In this document: positions 47,437 through 55,928 of the stretch, one piece after another
Position numbering within the stretch: position 1 is the first letter of the stretch
Layout of the letters: every line of letters begins with the position of its first letter
Source: Pseudomonadota bacterium
GTDB taxonomy: Bacteria; Pseudomonadota; Gammaproteobacteria; Xanthomonadales; Xanthomonadaceae
Direction of reading: 5' to 3'
NCBI GenBank assembly: GCA_023430045.1
Contig: JAEZCF010000121.1
Location: forward strand, 24,964 to 88,963
DNA length: 64,000 nt
Position numbers and translations under genes: made by a program
Notes under the pieces: model-generated
The model's database searches: none
Told to the model about the DNA's origin: nothing
Seen by the model: only the letters and a program-made list of their open reading frames with translations

Positions 47437-49416
47437 TCAGCGGCTCAGGTGCAGGAACTGCACGTGGCGTTCGTACTGGCTGATGATGTCGTTGATGATC
47501 TGCTCGCGGCTGTAATCCACCAGGTCGTAATCCTGGCTGCCTTCGTACAGGTGCACCTCGGCGCGGTAGTAACGGCGGTTGCGCGCCTGGTGCGAGGCGA
47601 ACGACGGCACCCGGTAACCGGTCTGTATCACCCGGTACAGGAAGTCCTGCTGCTCGCCATGGTCCACCGACAGCTGCATGTCGCCGGCGTCCAGGCGCGT
47701 GGTCACGTCCCAACCCTGCGCGCGCAGTTGCTCGGCCACGGCTTCCATCGCGGGCTTCACTTCGGCATCCATGAAGCGGTACACCTGGTCGCGCACCGGG
47801 AAATTCACCGCCCTGCCCAGCCGCTGGCGCCATCCCTGGTGGTGGCGGCTTGCGCCGATCAACGGCGATGCGCGGTACTGCAGTGCACGCTTGCGGTGCG
47901 ATTCGTCCGCGAACGCGCGCATCAGCCCCCACATCATCAGCAGCAGCACCGCCGAGAACGGCAGCGATGCCAGCACCACCGCAGATTTCAACGCATCCAT
48001 GTTGCCGGCCAGCAGCAGGCCGGCGGTGACCACCGCCGTCACCGCGCCCCAGAACACCCGCAGCCAGCGCGGGCCATCGTCTTCAGGCGCGCCACCGTGC
48101 GACGACAGCGTGGACAACACCACCGCGCCGGAGTCCGCCGACGTCACGAAAAAGATGAAACTCACCAGCACCGTCACTCCGATCACCGCGCGGCTCCACG
48201 GATAACTGTCCAGCAGTGCATACAGCACCGTCGAGGGATCGTCGATCGCCAGCTGCGCAAGCTGCGACTGGCCATGGTGCAGCACCTGGTCCAGCGCGCT
48301 GTTGCCGAAGATGGACAGCCACGCCAGGGTGAAACCCAGCGGGATCAGCAGCACGCCGAACACGAACTGGCGGATGGTGCGCCCGCGCGAGATGCGTGCG
48401 ATGAACAGTCCCACGAATGGCGACCAGCCAATCCACCAGGCCCAGTAGAACACCGTCCAGCTGCCCATCCAGCCGGGCCGTCCGCCGTAGGCGTACACAT
48501 CGAAACTCTTGCCGACCACGCTGCCCAGGTAGTCACCGGCATTCTGCATCAGCGTGCCCAGCAGGTACTGGGTGGGCCCGGCGAACAGCATGAACAGCAC
48601 CAGCGCGATGGCCAGCAGCATGTTGATGTTGGACATCCAGCGCACGCCCTTTTCCACGCCGGTGACCGCCACCGCCACCGCCGCGCCCATCATCACCACC
48701 ACCAGCGTCACTTGTACCCAGTGCGCATGCGGCACATCGAACAGGTGGGCCAGTCCAGCGTTGAGGTGCAGCACGCCGAAGCCCATGTCCGCGCCCAGGC
48801 CGAACACGGTAGCGACAATGCCCAGCGCATCCACGGTGTAGCCGATCGGCCCGTTGATGCGGTTGCCGATCAGCGGATACAGGGCTGATCGCAGTGCCAG
48901 CGGCAGGTTGTGCCGGTACGCGAAGTACGCCATCGCCATCGCGGCCAGCGCGAACACGCCCCAGCCATGCAGGCCCCAGTGCAGGAACAGCAGCTGCATG
49001 GCCTGCCGCGCGCCCGCTTCTCCAGCGGCGCTGGCGCCCTGGGGCGGCTGCAGGTAGTGCGTCAACGGTTCGGACACGCAGAAGAAGAACAGCGTGATGC
49101 TGATGCCGGCGGCGAACAGCATGCCGGCCCAGGACAGATAGCTGAACTCCGGCTCGTCGTGGTCGGCGCCCAGCTTGATGTCTCCGTAAGGCGACAGCGC
49201 CGCGACGACGACGAACACCAGGTAAAGCGTCATCGCCAGCAGGTAGTACCAGCCGACGTTGGCCGATGCCCAGTCCTGCGCCTGCATCAACAGGCGGCCT
49301 GCACCGAGCGGATACAGGCTGACGAACAGCGCGAACGCCACGACGATGACCGACGCAACAGCGAAGACAGGTCGCAACGTCCGCACCGGCATGATTCGAG
49401 GCTCCAGTGCTTCCAT
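47437..49416 (-). CDS. betT: BCCT family betaine/choline transporter (BetT-like)
   Basis: 659 residues with about twelve transmembrane helices followed by a long cytoplasmic C-terminus (about 540-659). Family signature: FYWAWWIGWSPFVGLFIARISRGRTIRQF, and FVTSADSGAVVLSTL. GADMGFGVLHLNAGL in TM4 gives the glycine stretch of choline-type carriers. The long tail, about 120 residues, resembles that of BetT where it helps osmotic activation. It imports choline or betaine. The N-terminal start could instead be at residue 9. Regulation not visible. Confidence 0.85.
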   Translation of the reverse strand: MEALEPRIMPVRTLRPVFAVASVIVVAFALFVSLYPLGAGRLLMQAQDWASANVGWYYLLAMTLYLVFVVVAALSPYGDIKLGADHDEPEFSYLSWAGMLFAAGISITLFFFCVSEPLTHYLQPPQGASAAGEAGARQAMQLLFLHWGLHGWGVFALAAMAMAYFAYRHNLPLALRSALYPLIGNRINGPIGYTVDALGIVATVFGLGADMGFGVLHLNAGLAHLFDVPHAHWVQVTLVVVMMGAAVAVAVTGVEKGVRWMSNINMLLAIALVLFMLFAGPTQYLLGTLMQNAGDYLGSVVGKSFDVYAYGGRPGWMGSWTVFYWAWWIGWSPFVGLFIARISRGRTIRQFVFGVLLIPLGFTLAWLSIFGNSALDQVLHHGQSQLAQLAIDDPSTVLYALLDSYPWSRAVIGVTVLVSFIFFVTSADSGAVVLSTLSSHGGAPEDDGPRWLRVFWGAVTAVVTAGLLLAGNMDALKSAVVLASLPFSAVLLLMMWGLMRAFADESHRKRALQYRASPLIGASRHHQGWRQRLGRAVNFPVRDQVYRFMDAEVKPAMEAVAEQLRAQGWDVTTRLDAGDMQLSVDHGEQQDFLYRVIQTGYRVPSFASHQARNRRYYRAEVHLYEGSQDYDLVDYSREQIINDIISQYERHVQFLHLSR

Positions 49417-49687
49417 GAAAGCGCCCTGCTCCGGCTTGATGTGAAATATAGGCCTGAAAGCGTGACACGCATCGCATCCAGGACGGATGAACGGCAGGCG
49501 TCACGAGCGGGTCCGTTTACGTCAACAGACCTTCCCCGCGCTCACGGCATCCGCCGAAAGGCAGTCGTTTCAGTGCATTGGCCGCAGACAGCAACGGCAA
49601 GGCCCGCATCGAACCCACGCGGTCGCACGACTGCCTGGCATCAGCGCCTCCGGCCCAGACGGGCAGGAGGCGTCACCGCCGCGCGCC

Positions 49688-50617
49688 TTATGCGGCAGTC
49701 GCGTGCTCCAGCACGAACGCCAATGCCGCCTCGATCGCGGCAACCTGGGCGTCGTTGCACTGCGCCGGCGTCGCCCGGGGGCTGTCCGGATAGACTTCCG
49801 TCGTAGTGGTACAGCGTGCGCCGGTGATGCCCGCACACAGGCCCAGCGCGGCCAGCGGATACTCGATGACACCCTTGGCCACGACCGCCGAGCCGATGAT
49901 CTCGCCCTTTGCATCCGCCGGGGCGATATGGGTCACCCGCTCCACCGCGGCGATCACCGCCTGCTGGAACGCCGGCTGCCGATTGTCACTGTCGTCGACC
50001 AGATAGAAACCATCGGGAATCGAACCGGGCTCGAACGGCTTGCCATCACGTGCCGCCAGCGCGGGCCGGAACTCGCTCTCGTCACTGTCGGTGGTCTCGT
50101 GCAGGTCGATATGCAGCACGAACTGTCCCTTGTACGGCGCGATGAGTTCGATCAGCGCGGTGGATTCCAGAGCCGGGCCACCGGCGCGGAAATTCCGGTT
50201 CGGATCCACGGCATCGAAGTTCCAGCGGTTGATGCGCTCATAGCCCCACGGATTCACGCACGGCACCACCAGCAGGTTCACCTTGCCCGCGAAGTCCTGC
50301 GCGCGCTGCTCCAGGAACTGCAGCGCACCCATGACTCCACTGGTTTCATAGCCATGCACGCCGCCGGTCACCAGCGCCGCGGGCAGCTCCGGATTCCAGT
50401 CGCGGCTGCGCAGCGCCAGCAGCGGATAATGATCGCCCGCATACTCCAGCTCGCCGTACTGGACACGTTCGAAACGGTCTTCGAGCGCAGCGATGCGCGG
50501 CAGCACGTCTTCATCGAAACGCCGCTGGCGCTGCTGGCGCGCCCGCCACTGGTCCCGTTCGGCGTCATTCCACGGCTGGCCGGGGGTTCCGACAGGATAG
50601 AAGGCGTTGGGGGTCAT
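49688..50617 (-). CDS. M14-type metallocarboxypeptidase (aspartoacylase-like)
   Basis: 309 residues from ATG 50617. Zinc ligands are in TGGVHGYETSGV (HxxE) and HIDLHETTDSDE. NPWGYERINRWNFDAVDPNRNF carries the arginine that binds the carboxylate. It is cytosolic, with no signal. Family M14 of this short type usually trims small peptides or succinyl/acyl amino acids. The gap 49417-49687 on its downstream side has no gene or clear structure. Confidence 0.8.
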   Translation of the reverse strand: MTPNAFYPVGTPGQPWNDAERDQWRARQQRQRRFDEDVLPRIAALEDRFERVQYGELEYAGDHYPLLALRSRDWNPELPAALVTGGVHGYETSGVMGALQFLEQRAQDFAGKVNLLVVPCVNPWGYERINRWNFDAVDPNRNFRAGGPALESTALIELIAPYKGQFVLHIDLHETTDSDESEFRPALAARDGKPFEPGSIPDGFYLVDDSDNRQPAFQQAVIAAVERVTHIAPADAKGEIIGSAVVAKGVIEYPLAALGLCAGITGARCTTTTEVYPDSPRATPAQCNDAQVAAIEAALAFVLEHATAA

Positions 50618-50674
50618 GGCGGTCTCGCAGTCGCGGAAAACAGTGCGCCACTTTACCACCCGTCGCAGAACCCC

Positions 50675-50944
50675 TCAGCGGCCGCGCGGCTTCTCACCGC
50701 AGCCACACGCCGCCCCCTCGCCGTCGTGCCGTGAGTCCAGGCCCCGCGCCCAGCCCGACCGCAGCGTGCGACGCTGCTGCGGCGAGGTATACAGGTACAC
50801 GTTCAACGTATCCAGGAACGACGCCTGCTCCGGTGCGCCCAGATCGGCGAACTGCGCCAACAGGTGGATGACGCGTGGGTCAGGAGCGGGGGGCACATCG
50901 GCACCAGCAGATTCGGGAGGAATCCGGATGACGATAGGACGCAC
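50675..50944 (-). CDS. Small hypothetical protein
   Basis: 89 residues, no signal or membrane helix. It begins RPIVIRIPPESAG, has a central helix-like segment VIHLLAQFADLGAPEQASFLDTLNVYLYTSPQQRRTL, and a Gly/Cys-rich tail (GAACGCGEKPRGR). No family recognised. It lies 57 bases upstream of the M14 gene on the same strand and 54 bases after the response regulator gene. The coding likelihood rests on length, codon bias and position. Confidence 0.5.
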   Translation of the reverse strand: MRPIVIRIPPESAGADVPPAPDPRVIHLLAQFADLGAPEQASFLDTLNVYLYTSPQQRRTLRSGWARGLDSRHDGEGAACGCGEKPRGR

Positions 50945-50998
50945 CTGGCCCGATGGGCATCGGATTGGCCTGAAAACCCACCCGGGTGCGGTCCTCGC

Positions 50999-51676
50999 CT
51001 ACTCCGGTTCGCTCGCGTTGGCGCGGGCCACCTGCGAGGCGTTCACCAGCCCGTGCGCGATCGCGTACTGGAACACGTCCGCGTCGGTCTTCAGGCCAAG
51101 CTTGCGCATCGCCGCGACCTTCTGGGTGCTCACGGTCTTGCGGCTGCGACCGACGCGTTCAGCGATCTCGATGACGGAAAGACCTTCGGCGTACATGCGC
51201 AGCACCTCGCCTTCGCGTCGCGACAGTGCCGGTGCCGCCCCTTCGGTGGCGCCAGCCGCGTCATCCAGCAGGCGCTGGATCTCCGGCGACAGGTAACCGT
51301 CACCGCTGCAGGCTGCCTCCACCGCCGGCAGCAGGTGCTGCAGCGGGTCGGTCTTGCTGAGGATGCAGCGCACGCCGGCCGAGCGGATGTTGTCCAGCAC
51401 AAGCGGGCTCTCCATGGCAGTCAGCACCACCAGCTGGATCTTCGGAAACCGTCGCTGCAGGAAACGCAGCATGGCGATCCCGTCGCCGTAACGGCCGTGG
51501 GGCATGGAGAAATCGGTGATCACCACGTCCACGCTGGTACTGCTGACCAGCTCCACCAGGGCCGTGGAATCCTTGACCAGTCCGGCGATGGACAGCGAAG
51601 GTTGCGACTGCAGCAGGTTCTCCATGCCTGCCAGCAGGACGGGATGGTCGTCGGCGATTGCGATGCGTACGGTCAC
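50999..51676 (-). CDS. NarL-family response regulator
   Basis: 225 residues: receiver (acidic pair DDHPVLLAG; phosphoacceptor in VVITDFSMPHGRYGDG; lysine in CILSKTD) and a LuxR-type helix-turn-helix (ALSRREGEVLRMYAEGLSVIEIAERVGRSRKTVSTQK). It is a clear paralogue of the divergent regulator at 51797 (shared TDxxMPxGxxGDG). 120 bp between the two genes should carry both promoters. Likely controlled by the two large kinases downstream. Confidence 0.88.
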   Translation of the reverse strand: MTVRIAIADDHPVLLAGMENLLQSQPSLSIAGLVKDSTALVELVSSTSVDVVITDFSMPHGRYGDGIAMLRFLQRRFPKIQLVVLTAMESPLVLDNIRSAGVRCILSKTDPLQHLLPAVEAACSGDGYLSPEIQRLLDDAAGATEGAAPALSRREGEVLRMYAEGLSVIEIAERVGRSRKTVSTQKVAAMRKLGLKTDADVFQYAIAHGLVNASQVARANASEPE

Positions 51677-51796
51677 GTCGGCATTCCTGGAAGGACGGGA
51701 GATTCAGCGCAAGAATGCCATCCTGGCGCTCGAAAGGCCTATAGTTGCGCCGCGACCGCACTTCACGCCGGTTCACCATGAAACAGGGAGTCCAGA

Positions 51797-52453
51797 ATGG
51801 CCGACAATTCGATCAGGGTCGCCGTGGCCGACGACCATCCGCTGATCCGCATGGCCATCGAGGCGGCGCTGGATCCGGTTCCGGCGCTGCAGCACATCGG
51901 TTCGGCCGCCGATTCCACCGAGCTCATCGCGCTGCTGGATGCACATCCCTGCGACGTTCTGGTGACCGATTACGCCATGCCCAGGGGGGCCCACGGCGAT
52001 GGACTCGAACTGCTGGAATTCCTGCGCAGGCGCTACCCGGAGCTGCACATCGTGGTATTCACCGGCATGGACCAGCCGGCCATCGTGCAGGCGCTGGCTG
52101 CGGCGGGCATCCACCATATCCTCAGCAAGGCCGATGACGTCGGCAACGTCCCCACTGCGGTGATGGCCGCACACGTGCGCCGGCGCTACCTGTCGCCCAG
52201 CATCGCCCCGCTGCTGCCACCGCGTGGCAGCGTGCGTGCGCCGGTGGCACTGTCGCCACGCGAACACGAAGTCCTCTCGCTGTTCGTGAGCGGCCACAGC
52301 GTCAACGAAATCGCCGAGAAGCTGGGGCGTCGCAAGCAGACCATCAGCACCCAGAAGATCAACGGCATGGCCAAGCTGGGCATCGAGCGCGATGCCGACC
52401 TGTTCAAGCATGCCGTCGAACTGGGCCTGGGTGGACCGGCACGCAGGGACTGA
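51797..52453 (+). CDS. NarL-family response regulator
   Basis: 218 residues: receiver with ADDHPLIRM, VLVTDYAMPRGAHGDG and ILSKADD, then DNA-binding LuxR domain ALSPREHEVLSLFVSGHSVNEIAEKLGRRKQTISTQK. Divergent to the paralogue at 50999. It faces, convergently, the hybrid kinase gene with only 37 bases between. The two regulators conserve the same recognition-helix core (R.KT.STQK), so their binding sites may overlap. Confidence 0.88.
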   Translation: MADNSIRVAVADDHPLIRMAIEAALDPVPALQHIGSAADSTELIALLDAHPCDVLVTDYAMPRGAHGDGLELLEFLRRRYPELHIVVFTGMDQPAIVQALAAAGIHHILSKADDVGNVPTAVMAAHVRRRYLSPSIAPLLPPRGSVRAPVALSPREHEVLSLFVSGHSVNEIAEKLGRRKQTISTQKINGMAKLGIERDADLFKHAVELGLGGPARRD

Positions 52454-52490
52454 ACCGCCAGACCACGCCGGAACACGCCGGAACACGCGC

Positions 52491-55400
52491 TCAGGACGGC
52501 AGCATTGCCGCGTGACCGTCCACCAGCGCATCCAGGTCCGCCAGCAGCTGCCGCAGCACGGCGGCGGGTGGCAGCGTCGATTCCCGCAGCGCGCTCTCCA
52601 TCGCTCCGCAGCGCCGGCCGAGGTCGTGCTCGCCGATCATCATCAGCACGCCCTTCAGCGCGTGCATGCGATCCAGCAGCGTCTGCATGTCCTCGTCCTG
52701 CCATGCAACACGGACCCGGGCCAGGTCGTCGCGACTGCTGCCCACGAAGACCCTGCGCAGCTTCTCCGGCATGTCCGGCGCGGCGCGGGTGGCCGCTGGC
52801 GGCGTCGCTTCAGGCACCGCGTCCGCGACCGGCGGGCCCAGATAACGCTGCAGTGCACTCGACAGCGCCTGCAGGTTCATCGGCTTGAGCAGCAGATCGG
52901 TGATGCCGGCCTCGCGGCACCGTTCGCGTTCGCTGGCCAGTGCGGTGGCAGTGACGGCCAGGATCGGCAGGCCCGTGGAACGTTCACGCAGCGCGCGAGC
53001 CAGCTGATACCCATCCATCACCGGCATGTTGATGTCGGTGAGCACCGCCAGGTGCACGCCTTCCTGCCAGACGCTGAGGGCTTCGCGGCCGTTTTCGGCG
53101 GTATCCACCGCGAAGCCGAGCTCTTCCAGCTGCTGCTGGATCAGTTCGCGGTTGACCGGATTGTCCTCCACCAGCAGCACCCGGCCCCGCGTGCCGCGGG
53201 GCGGCGTGGGTGCCGCATCGACCGCCGCCGGCACCAGGCGCGGGCCGCCCAGCGCCAGTACCAGCGCATCGCTGGCATAGCAGTTCACGTGCACACCATC
53301 GGCGCGTTGTTCGGGCGAAAGCGGGCCGCCCACGTGGGCGCGTACCACCCGGCCATGGCGCGCCAGCCATGCGTCCTCGTCTTCCACGCTCCATGCGCGG
53401 CGTTCACCGAACAGCAGCGCGGTGGCGTCCTGCGCGGCGCCATCGAACTGCTCCGGCTGCTCGATCACCGTCACCTCCGCGCCACGGCGGGTGAGCAACT
53501 GGGCGATCTCGCTGCGCCATTCGGCCGACGCCGACAACAGCGTGACATGCCGGCCGCGCAGCGGCGGTTCGGCAGGTGCCACGTCATCGTGCACAGGCTG
53601 TACCGGCACATCCAGGCTGAACACGCTGCCCACGCCCAGCGTGCTTTCCACGCGGATGCTGCCGCCCAGCAGGCGCGCAAGCTGCTGGCACAGCGCCAGG
53701 CCAAGCCCGCTGCCGCCGTAGCGACGGGAAATGCTCGCATCGGCCTGCTGGAACGGCTGGAACAGCTGGGCCAGCTGGGCTTCGTCCAGGCCAATCCCGG
53801 AATCGACGATCTGCAGGCGCAGCAGCGGTGCGGCAGGCCGCGGCCGCTCCAGCAGCGCGGCGCGGATGACGATGCGACCGGATTCGGTGAACTTCACCGC
53901 GTTGCTGACCAGGTTGTTGAGGATCTGCCTGATACGGTGCACATCGGCCACGAAGGCATGTTCCAGCGCCGGCTCGATGGCGTAGTAGAGCTTGACGCCC
54001 TTGCGCTGCGCCTGCGCCGAATACAGCAGCGCGGCCTGCTCGATGAGCGGCCGTGGCGTGAATCGAACCGGATCGATGTCCAGCTGCCCGGCCTCGATCT
54101 TGGAGAAGTCCAGCACGTCGCTGATGATGTCCATCAACGCATCGGCCGACAGCCGGATACGTTCAAGGCGCTCACGCTGCGCGTCCTGCATCGGTGAACG
54201 TGCCAGCAGCTCCAGATGCCCCAGCACGCCGTTCAGCGGTGTGCGGATCTCGTGGCTCATCGTCGCCACGAAGGCGGTCTTCGCGCGCGAGGCGGACTCG
54301 GCTGCCTCGCGCGCCATTTCCGCATCGCGGCGCGCATGGCGAAGGGTCTGCTCCAGTTCGGCCTGCGCGGTGACATCACGCAGCGCGCATACCCAGACCG
54401 TGCGCTCCCGCCAGGCCGCCAGCGCCATCGACACCTGCAGCCGTACCGGCGCTTCCCCACCCTCCGCCGCCAGCCACTGGAATTCCTGCACGGACGCCTC
54501 TTCCTGCTGCCGTGCATGCTCGGCCAGCAGCGCATACAGGCCGGGTCCGCCGGTGGTTCCGGGGTTGCCCGCGAGCTGTCGCGCCAGTTCGTTTTCCACC
54601 AATGGCTGGCCACTGCGCGGGTCCATCAGCACCAGGCCCACCGGCGAGGTATCGATGATGACCCGGCTCAGCGCTTCGCTCTCGTACACCCGCGATGCAT
54701 CGGCCAGCGCCGGCGCGAATACACGGCGATCCATGCGCAGCAGCAGCAGCCACAGCGCCGCCAGGATGGTCAGCGCCGCCAGCGCCTGCGCCAGGAGCCG
54801 GCCGCCCTTGTCGCGCCACAGATCGCTCCAGCCATAGAGGTGGATGAGCGACCAGTCCACCCCGGCCAGCGGCCCATGCACGGCGAAATGGCCATCAAGA
54901 TAGAAGCGCCCGTCGCCCTCTTCCGCGCCTTCGGCGCTGGCCACCCGCGCGGCCAGCTGCGGCGCGACATCGCGCGACATCGCTGCGGTGCGCAGCACTG
55001 TCCGCCCATCCCGGGTGATGACGGCGAACGCACCGGACTCGCGACCGTCCAGCCGCGAGCGGATACCTTCCACCGGTTCGAACAGCACGCGGCGGAAATA
55101 CACGGTGCGTCCGTCGGCGAGCGTCTGCACCCCGACCAGCGAGGGCTGTCCGGAAATCGGATTGGCATCGAAGCGGGACACGACCCGGCCACTGGCGGTG
55201 GCGCTCTGTACCGGGCCTGGGGTCACCCGCACACCCTGCACAAGCTGTTCGGCGGCAAGCAGGCGCGCGAAGGCTTCCTCGCGCGTGGCCACGCGCAGCG
55301 CACGCAGCAGCTGCGCCTCGTCGGCGACACCGGCGACCGCCAGCAACCGACCCTGCGGCTCATAGGCGTACATGGTGAGCGTACCGGGCACGCGCAGCGC

Positions 55401-55889
55401 GCTGATCGCCGCCGTGGTGTAGGCGGAGTATTCCACCATCATGCCGAGATAGGCCTCCAGCAAAGGCCGGTCCAGCGGGCGGCCCTGCCGGCCCAGCACC
55501 AGCCACGGCACCGCGGTGGGCCCTTCCGCGCGCACCAGCAGTTCACCGTCGGCGCGCAGGAAGCGTTCCGCCAGCGGTACGCCCTGCTGCTGCAGGTAGG
55601 CCCGCTGGCCGGTCCACATCGCATCGTTGCCGTTGATGCTGGTCGCATACGCGCGGTCGCGCTGGAACAGGAAGTAATCGACCGAAGAACGCGCCTCCAC
55701 GAAGGCCTGGCGCTGCGCTGCATGGAAATCGTTGGTTTCGGCGATCGCCGCGAACACCAGCGTCAGCACGATCAGCAGGCTGATCAGTCCGCCACCGCCG
55801 AACAGCAACCGCCGCTGGCTGCGTCGCAGCGCGGACAGCGCCGGGCGACCGTGCGGCGCCCTTGCATCGGTGGATGGCAGAGAATCCAA
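52491..55889 (-). CDS. Hybrid sensor histidine kinase with receiver and HPt domains
   Basis: 1132 residues. TM1 (about 28-50), a periplasmic sensor of about 290 residues, TM2 (about 355-378), a PAS-like region, HisKA (His546 in MSHEIRTPL), HATPase (NNLVSNAVKFTESG; GGSGLGLALCQQL), a receiver-like domain without phosphoacceptor (about 790-900), a true receiver (Asp952 in LTDINMPVMDG), and HPt (His1076 in MHALKGV). The unorthodox layout suits a multi-step relay to the NarL regulators at 51 kb. The signal sensed is unknown. Confidence 0.88.
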   Translation of the reverse strand: MDSLPSTDARAPHGRPALSALRRSQRRLLFGGGGLISLLIVLTLVFAAIAETNDFHAAQRQAFVEARSSVDYFLFQRDRAYATSINGNDAMWTGQRAYLQQQGVPLAERFLRADGELLVRAEGPTAVPWLVLGRQGRPLDRPLLEAYLGMMVEYSAYTTAAISALRVPGTLTMYAYEPQGRLLAVAGVADEAQLLRALRVATREEAFARLLAAEQLVQGVRVTPGPVQSATASGRVVSRFDANPISGQPSLVGVQTLADGRTVYFRRVLFEPVEGIRSRLDGRESGAFAVITRDGRTVLRTAAMSRDVAPQLAARVASAEGAEEGDGRFYLDGHFAVHGPLAGVDWSLIHLYGWSDLWRDKGGRLLAQALAALTILAALWLLLLRMDRRVFAPALADASRVYESEALSRVIIDTSPVGLVLMDPRSGQPLVENELARQLAGNPGTTGGPGLYALLAEHARQQEEASVQEFQWLAAEGGEAPVRLQVSMALAAWRERTVWVCALRDVTAQAELEQTLRHARRDAEMAREAAESASRAKTAFVATMSHEIRTPLNGVLGHLELLARSPMQDAQRERLERIRLSADALMDIISDVLDFSKIEAGQLDIDPVRFTPRPLIEQAALLYSAQAQRKGVKLYYAIEPALEHAFVADVHRIRQILNNLVSNAVKFTESGRIVIRAALLERPRPAAPLLRLQIVDSGIGLDEAQLAQLFQPFQQADASISRRYGGSGLGLALCQQLARLLGGSIRVESTLGVGSVFSLDVPVQPVHDDVAPAEPPLRGRHVTLLSASAEWRSEIAQLLTRRGAEVTVIEQPEQFDGAAQDATALLFGERRAWSVEDEDAWLARHGRVVRAHVGGPLSPEQRADGVHVNCYASDALVLALGGPRLVPAAVDAAPTPPRGTRGRVLLVEDNPVNRELIQQQLEELGFAVDTAENGREALSVWQEGVHLAVLTDINMPVMDGYQLARALRERSTGLPILAVTATALASERERCREAGITDLLLKPMNLQALSSALQRYLGPPVADAVPEATPPAATRAAPDMPEKLRRVFVGSSRDDLARVRVAWQDEDMQTLLDRMHALKGVLMMIGEHDLGRRCGAMESALRESTLPPAAVLRQLLADLDALVDGHAAMLPS

Positions 55890-55928
55890 GCCCTGTCCTT
55901 TGTCTGCGCCCGGCAGATGGTGTCGAAT

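Noticed and set aside
52463..52486. Short duplicated 10-mer (CACGCCGGAA) after the regulator gene
   Set aside because: Only two copies, no symmetry and no link to a promoter; probably chance or slippage.
52392..54197. A 601-codon open frame on the plus strand
   Set aside because: Antisense to the hybrid kinase gene; no domains.
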